Positions 58,558-64,000 of a stretch of DNA of 64,000 nucleotides are shown one piece after another. This DNA is from Cytobacillus stercorigallinarum. GTDB lineage: Bacteria; Bacillota; Bacilli; Bacillales; Cytobacillaceae. Below the pieces are notes generated by a model. It searched no databases. It was not told where the DNA came from and worked only from the letters and a program-made list of their open reading frames with translations. The stretch is from positions 130,214 to 194,213 of the forward strand of contig NZ_JACSQT010000009.1 of NCBI RefSeq assembly GCF_014836495.1. The letters are read 5' to 3'. A program made the position numbers and the translations under genes. The first letter of the stretch is position 1. Every line of letters starts with the position of its first letter.

Positions 58558-60155
58558 GCGGCAATCGTACCATCCGTACGGGATTCAGTTCCACCCATTA
58601 ATACACCAGTCTCAGGATTACGCCAAATGATTTGCCCACGCCCAAAGCTTCCCCCATCCGGTGTAATTGTCACTTGATGACCCCTTCTTTCCAACTCTTG
58701 CACTATATAATTAGGAAACTCTGCTTCTACGAAAATAGATTTTTCCTTCATCCATTGCCATCTTGGCATATCTAGTGCAGCTTGCGGATTTAAGCCATAG
58801 TCAACCGTATTGGTTATTACTTGAAAATGACCTTGCGGCTGCATATAGCCACCCATTACACCGAATGGGCCAACCGCACTACCATCTTTTGTCAAGAAGC
58901 CAGGGATGATTGTATGATAAGTCCGTTTGCCACCTTTTAAATAATTCGGATGATTGTCATCCAATGAGAAATCATGTCCTCTATTCTGTAAACTAATGCC
59001 CGTACCTGGGATTACAATCCCAGAACCAAAGCCCATGTAATTACTTTGAATAAAAGAAATCATATTTCCTTCTTCATCCGCAGCAGCTAAATAAACCGTA
59101 CCGCCTTTAGGCAACTCATAAGGTTCCGGATTGGAAGCGATATCCGAAATTGTTTGACTGCGTTGATTCGCATACTCCTTAGAAAGTAACTCTTCTGTTT
59201 CAATAGGCATATCTGCTGCCTCTGTAATAAATGCTTTTCCATCGGTAAAAGCCAATTTCATCGATTCAATTTGTTCATGAAGCGTATGTGCTGATTGCCA
59301 TTGCGGCTTTGACAATCTTTCAAAATTATTAAGTGCCATCAAGGCAACCATTCCTTGACCATTCGGAGGAATCTCCCATACATCGTAACCTCTGTACTGA
59401 GTAGAGATTGGATTTACCCATTCAGGCTCATATTTACACAAATCCTCTTTTGTTAAAAAACCTCCATGTTTCTTCATAAAAGCATCCATTTGGTCAGCTA
59501 ATTCACCTTCATAAAAGGAGCGACCTTCCGACTCCCCAATTGCTTGAAGGGTTTTGGCGTGCCCTTCTGAACGCCATAGTTCACCGATTTCTGGTGCTCT
59601 TCCATCCGGTGCGAACGTTTCAAACCAGCCTTCGAAAGCTTCATCCGTAAATTCTTCTTTAAACTTCGTATATGCCCTTTTCCAATACTTCCCTAGGATC
59701 GGTGTGAGCGGATAGCCCTCTTCTGCATATCTAATCGCTGGCTTTAATGATTCAAGTAAAGATAGTTTACCAAACCGTTTCGATAACGTTGCCCATGCGG
59801 CTGGTACTCCGGGTACAGTAACAGGGATGGTACCGTATGTTGGCATTTTTGTGAACCCACGCTTTTTTACCTCATCGGAAGAAATGGATTCGGGTGCAGG
59901 GCCAGAAGCATTTAATCCATGAAGTTGATCTTTTACCCAAACGAGAGCAAAGGCATCTCCACCGATTCCATTTGAAGTTGGCTCAACAACGGTTAATGCT
60001 GCAGCTGTTGCAATCGCCGCATCAATCGCATTTCCCCCTTTTTGCATTATCTCAATACCTGCTTGTGCTGCTAAAGGTTGTGAAGTCGCCACCATTCCTT
60101 TTTTAGCGAACACTGTATGTCTTTTGGCCGAGAATGGGTGATGTAAGTAATCCAA
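58551..60155 (-). CDS. ywrD: Gamma-glutamyltransferase family protein (YwrD-like)
   Basis: 534-residue Ntn hydrolase precursor, expected to cleave itself before the nucleophilic Thr in KGGTVYLAAADEEGNMISFIQSNY (about residue 358). Other motifs: GGNAIDAAIATAAALTVVEPTSNGIGGDAFALVW near the start and GGGMGG-like FGVMGGYMQPQGHFQVI late. No signal peptide, so cytoplasmic like YwrD, unlike the secreted Ggt. TTG start with AAGGAGAGG. First gene of the ywrD-ywrB-ywrA-like operon. Confidence 0.9.
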   Translation of the reverse strand: MDYLHHPFSAKRHTVFAKKGMVATSQPLAAQAGIEIMQKGGNAIDAAIATAAALTVVEPTSNGIGGDAFALVWVKDQLHGLNASGPAPESISSDEVKKRGFTKMPTYGTIPVTVPGVPAAWATLSKRFGKLSLLESLKPAIRYAEEGYPLTPILGKYWKRAYTKFKEEFTDEAFEGWFETFAPDGRAPEIGELWRSEGHAKTLQAIGESEGRSFYEGELADQMDAFMKKHGGFLTKEDLCKYEPEWVNPISTQYRGYDVWEIPPNGQGMVALMALNNFERLSKPQWQSAHTLHEQIESMKLAFTDGKAFITEAADMPIETEELLSKEYANQRSQTISDIASNPEPYELPKGGTVYLAAADEEGNMISFIQSNYMGFGSGIVIPGTGISLQNRGHDFSLDDNHPNYLKGGKRTYHTIIPGFLTKDGSAVGPFGVMGGYMQPQGHFQVITNTVDYGLNPQAALDMPRWQWMKEKSIFVEAEFPNYIVQELERRGHQVTITPDGGSFGRGQIIWRNPETGVLMGGTESRTDGTIAAW

Positions 60156-60204
60156 ATTAACCTCTCCTTTTACATTTGTAAATATAAAATCAATTTTAAC
60201 TTAC

Positions 60205-60225
60205 GTAATGTATATTACACATTAC
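60205..60225. promoter_or_regulatory. Possible operator palindrome upstream of ywrD
   Basis: GTAATGT, 7-nt centre, ACATTAC: perfect 7-bp arms, 50-70 bp before the start codon. Suggests a dimeric regulator site. Confidence 0.4.
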
Positions 60226-60341
60226 AGATTATAGAATAAAAGTAATGATAATAACAGGATGTAAATCTAAAATATTTAAATACTCCAAAATCAATATGTA
60301 GAATGAACTTGATTATTCTTACACAAATGTTAATCTACAAT

Positions 60342-60373
60342 AAAAACACGAGATGCTAGCTAACAGCACCTCG
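60342..60373 (-). terminator. Terminator of the peptide ABC operon
   Basis: Minus strand CGAGGTGCT / AGCATCTCG (one G-T pair) and T5, right after the last ATPase gene. Confidence 0.82.
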
Positions 60374-60388
60374 CTCTTCAAAGGAATT

Positions 60389-61405
60389 TCACTTCGCCTC
60401 TTTAAAAATAGATTCCCCAGCAAAATGACAAGCTGCATAATGTTCCTCACCGTACTCTCTCCATTGAGGCTTCTCTTCCATACATTGTGCTCTCGCTATC
60501 GGGCAACGTGTATGAAAGGGACATCCAGAAGGGGGATCTGCCGGATTCGGTAAATCACCTTGTAATCTTATTCTATTTCGTTTCTTTTCAATAGTGGGTC
60601 TCGGAATAGCGGAAAGTAGTGCTTGTGTATAGGGATGTAGGGGAGCATTATATAAATCCTCTACCTTTCCCTCCTCAACCGTATTCCCTAAATACATCAC
60701 TAGTACTCTATCGCAAAAATAACGAACAACCCCTAAGTCATGAGAAATAAACATATAAGATAGTTGATACTTCTGCTGTAAGGTTTTCAATAACTTTAAC
60801 ACTTGTGCCTGGACAGATACGTCGAGAGCAGATACTGCCTCATCACATATAATAAAGGATGGATTTAAACAGATAGCACGTGCAATTCCAATTCTCTGCC
60901 TTTGTCCACCACTGAATTCATGAGGAAAACGATCATAATGCTCTTCTTTTAAACCCACCTCTTTTAATAAATCCATAACCGCTAACTTTTTCTCTTTAGC
61001 AGACATAGATGTATGGATGGAAAAAACCTCTGCTATAGCAGGACCTATTTTCTGTCTAGGATTTAAAGAAGCAAAGGGGTCTTGGAAGATCATTTGCATT
61101 TCTTTCACAAATTTAAGCTTTTCCTTTTTTCTTAATGATTGTATTTCGGTCTCTTTGAATTTTACTGTCCCGGCCGTTAATTCTTCTAATCCTAAAATGG
61201 CTTTTCCTAATGTCGATTTTCCGCATCCTGACTCGCCTACGACGCCTAAACTTTCACCTTCATATAACTTAAAAGAGACATTTTCTACTGCTTTCACATG
61301 AGATTGTACCCTTTGCAACAATCCACCCTTGATTGGGTAATACTTCTTTAACTGGTTGATTTCAAGGAGGGTTTTCTTTCTCCCTTTATCATCTGCGACA
61401 TTCAT
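60389..61405 (-). CDS. Oligo/dipeptide ABC transporter ATPase (OppF/DppF-like)
   Basis: 338-residue ATPase. Walker A GESGCGKST, signature FSGGQRQRIGIARAI, Walker B SFIICDEAVSALDVS. The C-terminal extension carries the OppF-type cysteine cluster GCPFHTRCPIARAQC. ATG overlaps the previous stop (ATGA). Last gene of the operon. Confidence 0.93.
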   Translation of the reverse strand: MNVADDKGRKKTLLEINQLKKYYPIKGGLLQRVQSHVKAVENVSFKLYEGESLGVVGESGCGKSTLGKAILGLEELTAGTVKFKETEIQSLRKKEKLKFVKEMQMIFQDPFASLNPRQKIGPAIAEVFSIHTSMSAKEKKLAVMDLLKEVGLKEEHYDRFPHEFSGGQRQRIGIARAICLNPSFIICDEAVSALDVSVQAQVLKLLKTLQQKYQLSYMFISHDLGVVRYFCDRVLVMYLGNTVEEGKVEDLYNAPLHPYTQALLSAIPRPTIEKKRNRIRLQGDLPNPADPPSGCPFHTRCPIARAQCMEEKPQWREYGEEHYAACHFAGESIFKEAK

Positions 61406-62385
61406 TGATTTATTACCTCCTCTGCTTCAAGCCAACAACTCACCGAATGAGAGTGAGACAAATCAAAGGCAGGTGGCTCTTGTTGTTTACATGTTTCCTT
61501 GGCAAACTTACAACGTTCGTGGAATCGGCAACCGTGAATTTGTTGATTTAAACTAGGCAAAGAACCAGGAATAGCTTCAAGTTCAAAATCCGGTTTGTCT
61601 ACATCTGGCACAGAATTTAACAATCCAATAGTATATGGATGTTTTGGATGATTAAAAATCTCCTCTACTGTCCCTTCTTCTACCTTCTTACCTGCATACA
61701 TAACCATGACTCTGTCAGCTACTTCTGCAACAACACCCATATCATGGGTCACCATGATTACGCCCATATGGTATTCTTGCTTTAAATCATTAATCAAATC
61801 TAGAATTTGCGCTTGAATCGTCACATCTAACGCAGTTGTCGGTTCATCCGCAATCAGTAATCCAGGATTACAAGACAAAGCAATCGCGATCATTACCCTT
61901 TGACGCATGCCACCACTTAATTCATGCGGATATTGATTCATTCTTTTTTCAGGATAAGGAATACCCACACTTTTCAGAAGGTCAATTCCCTTTTTATGGG
62001 CTTCTTTTTTAGATAATTTCTCATGAATCATTAGAGGTTCTCTTAACTGATAGCCTATCGTTAAAACAGGATTCAGCGCTGTCATCGGTTCTTGAAAAAT
62101 CATCGAGATTTGGTTGCCACGAATTTGTCTCATTTGTTCAGATGTATGACTCTGAATGGCCTCTCCCTCAAACTTAATTTCTCCACTTGCAATTCTACCG
62201 TTGCTTGGTAATAATCCAATAATTGAGAGAGAAGTTATACTTTTACCACAGCCCGATTCGCCAACAATACATAATGTCTCTCCCTTATTTAGCGAGAATG
62301 AAACATCGCGGACAGCAGGTAAATACCCGTCTGCTGTCCGAAACTCTGTAATCATATTTTTCACTTCTAGTAAAGCCTCTCCCAT
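61402..62385 (-). CDS. Oligo/dipeptide ABC transporter ATPase (OppD/DppD-like)
   Basis: 327-residue ATPase. Walker A GESGCGKS, signature LSGGMRQRVMIAIAL, Walker B LLIADEPTTALDVTIQ, switch VTHDMGVVAEVADRV. C-terminal cysteine region GCRFHERCKFAKETC. The start is ATG 62385 with GTAGGTG upstream, 8 bp after the stop of the binding-protein gene; an upstream in-frame ATG at 62424 would overlap it. Confidence 0.93.
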   Translation of the reverse strand: MGEALLEVKNMITEFRTADGYLPAVRDVSFSLNKGETLCIVGESGCGKSITSLSIIGLLPSNGRIASGEIKFEGEAIQSHTSEQMRQIRGNQISMIFQEPMTALNPVLTIGYQLREPLMIHEKLSKKEAHKKGIDLLKSVGIPYPEKRMNQYPHELSGGMRQRVMIAIALSCNPGLLIADEPTTALDVTIQAQILDLINDLKQEYHMGVIMVTHDMGVVAEVADRVMVMYAGKKVEEGTVEEIFNHPKHPYTIGLLNSVPDVDKPDFELEAIPGSLPSLNQQIHGCRFHERCKFAKETCKQQEPPAFDLSHSHSVSCWLEAEEVINQ

Positions 62386-62393
62386 TGTTGCAC

Positions 62394-63932
62394 CTACTTT
62401 CTTGTTACTTCTGATAGATTCCATTTACCAGTTGCTTCTAAAAGTAGACCTTCATAAGATTGATCCATTGCAGCTGTTACGATGGAGTGATACATAATAA
62501 CGACTGCATCTTCATCTAACATTAAGCGATTAGCTTGATCTAATAGTTCTAACCGTTTATCTTGGTCTGTGGTTGTTCTCGACTCATCTACTAATTGATC
62601 AAATGCTTCGTTACTATATTGTGCTCTATTTGATGCACCGACATTATCAGTGTGGAAATTAGGATAAAATAGTTCTGAACCATCAGCCGTTAAGTTGGAC
62701 CAGCTTAAGAAGGTTAAATCAAAGTTCCCTTGTCTTGCTGTATCCAGGAACGAAGCCCATTCCATTGACTCAATTTCGATGTTAAACCCTGCCTCTGACA
62801 ATTGTGCTTGAACGATTTCGGCCATCAGTAAGAAATTACTTCTATTTGGTGTTAATAGCTTATACGCTTTCTCTCCAAAGCCATTTTCCTCAACTAAACT
62901 TTTAGCCTTCTCTACATCATAAGGTGTACCAGCTTCATCAGCAGATTCTACATATCCAAATACTTTTGGTCCTATCACACTATCACTGCGAATGCCTAAC
63001 CCGTTCATTTTTGATACAACAGCATCCCGATCAATCGCGCTAGCAAAAGCTTCGCGTAATTTGGCATCTTGGAATTCTTCTTTTCCATGATTCACTGTGA
63101 AATAGTATTCTGGTGTCCCATCTACCTTTTCAACCGTTACATTCTTAAGACTTTCAATTCTTTCAATCTGTTCCATAGGCAGGTTGTCAATATATTGGAC
63201 TTCTCCTGTTTGTAACATCGAAATAGCTGTTGATATCTCTGGAACAACTTTAAAAATTAATTGTTGAATCGCAGGTGCGCCATCACGATAGTCTTCATTT
63301 GCTTCTAATACGACTTGATCCCCTGGTACCCATTTCGAAAATTTGAATGGCCCTGTTCCGACAGGCTCTTTATTTAAATCGCCTTCTTTATCTGCTGTTG
63401 GGCTTACAATGGCTGCGTTAGAATGTGACAGTGCTGCTAAAAAAGGACCGTACGGATATTTAGTTTTGATTTCCACAGTGTAATCGTCAATAACATTAAT
63501 AGATTCAACCGGCTCCATTAGTGAAGCTCGTGGTGCCGCCGTCTCCGGATCTCTTAATTTATCAAAAGTATATTTAACAGCTTCTGCATTAAAGTCTGTT
63601 CCATCATGGAACTTGATTCCTTCTTTTAATTTAATGAGCCAAGTGTTCTCGTCTGGATTTTCATAGGATTCAGCTAATTTAGGTTCTATTTCCATTGTTT
63701 CCGTATTTCTATCAAACAACTTTTCATATACATGGTCAGTCACATTAGCTGAAGCACTATCATTTGTCATGATAGGTGATAGCCCAACTGCATCTGATAG
63801 AGAAGCATATGTAAATGTATCGATTTTACCGTTACCTTCACTTTCCCCACTTGTCGATTCGTTACCGCTTGAACAAGCAGATACAATCATTAAAGTAAAA
63901 ATCGCAAGTACAGCTAAAACTTTTTTCCTCAT
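62394..63932 (-). CDS. Peptide ABC transporter substrate-binding lipoprotein
   Basis: 512-residue family 5 extracellular binding protein. Lipobox VSAC with Cys20, Ser/Gly/Glu-rich spacer, then the cluster VYEKLFDRNTETMEIEPKLAESYE...WLIKLKEGIKFHDGTDFNAEAVKYTFDKL typical of DppA/OppA. GGGGGGAA precedes the ATG. Binds di- or oligopeptides or a related ligand such as glutathione; the nearby gamma-glutamyltransferase makes the latter conceivable but unproven. Confidence 0.93.
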   Translation of the reverse strand: MRKKVLAVLAIFTLMIVSACSSGNESTSGESEGNGKIDTFTYASLSDAVGLSPIMTNDSASANVTDHVYEKLFDRNTETMEIEPKLAESYENPDENTWLIKLKEGIKFHDGTDFNAEAVKYTFDKLRDPETAAPRASLMEPVESINVIDDYTVEIKTKYPYGPFLAALSHSNAAIVSPTADKEGDLNKEPVGTGPFKFSKWVPGDQVVLEANEDYRDGAPAIQQLIFKVVPEISTAISMLQTGEVQYIDNLPMEQIERIESLKNVTVEKVDGTPEYYFTVNHGKEEFQDAKLREAFASAIDRDAVVSKMNGLGIRSDSVIGPKVFGYVESADEAGTPYDVEKAKSLVEENGFGEKAYKLLTPNRSNFLLMAEIVQAQLSEAGFNIEIESMEWASFLDTARQGNFDLTFLSWSNLTADGSELFYPNFHTDNVGASNRAQYSNEAFDQLVDESRTTTDQDKRLELLDQANRLMLDEDAVVIMYHSIVTAAMDQSYEGLLLEATGKWNLSEVTRK

Positions 63933-63951
63933 TCTAAATTCCCCCCATTTT

Positions 63952-64000
63952 TTATACGTTCATATTAGGGTCAATGGCATCTCGTAATCCATCTCCTAAT
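63952..64000 (-). CDS. ABC transporter permease, C-terminal end only (OppC/DppC-like)
   Basis: The last 15 codons of a gene entering from the right edge: LGDGLRDAIDPNMNV then stop. The NLLGDGLRDALDP-type ending is characteristic of DppC/OppC permeases, which normally precede the binding protein or the ATPases in such operons. Confidence 0.75.
   Translation of the reverse strand, partial: LGDGLRDAIDPNMNV

Overview
The window is chromosomal DNA from a low-GC, endospore-forming Bacillaceae species. The evidence is Bacillus-type conserved gene order, strong Shine-Dalgarno sequences with many TTG and GTG starts, spore genes (spo0F, rsfA, pbpG, cwlJ, gerQ), and recognisable sigH, sigB and sig54 promoters. 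I cannot name the species. No rRNA, tRNA, complete insertion sequence or CRISPR array was seen.

Layout. About 0.1-10 kb is the block also found in Bacillus subtilis near rpmE-rho-glpX-murAB-fba-spo0F-ywjG-pyrG-rpoE; a transaldolase gene, which I recall between fba and murAB in B. subtilis, is missing. pyrG carries a complete-looking CTP-sensing leader. About 10.6-21.6 kb is a fatty-acid and branched-chain acyl-CoA degradation cluster (icmF, TetR regulator, two acyl-CoA dehydrogenases, mmgB, mmgA, fadF), with two FadR-like operators. About 21.8-41.8 kb resumes the conserved series: clsB-uvsE, ywiB-argS, speE-speB, pbpG, ywhD-ywhC-ywhB, ywgA-ywfO, rsfA, lipL-pta, hemQ, cwlJ-gerQ, ywdK, ywdI, a small Cys protein and ung. 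A near-perfect ParB-binding parS site lies beside ung, which fits an origin-proximal location.

About 41.9-47.2 kb is accessory DNA. It holds an Asp/Glu racemase-like gene, small membrane and hypothetical proteins, decayed reading frames, a possible structured RNA or dispersed repeat, and a 619-residue fibre-like protein. That protein has 24 tandem 14-residue repeats ahead of an intramolecular-chaperone (Peptidase_G2) domain.

About 47.3-56.7 kb looks like one regulated uptake system: a TAXI-type binding lipoprotein followed by a complete polyamine-type ABC transporter, all behind a textbook sig54 promoter. Two helically phased palindromes lie upstream, and an adjacent sig54 activator with an SBP-fused sensor kinase is the likely controller. 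About 56.9-64 kb contains a sigB-type stress gene, a gamma-glutamyltransferase plus two-gene chromate transporter operon (ywrDBA-like), and the end of a peptide ABC transporter operon that runs off the right edge.
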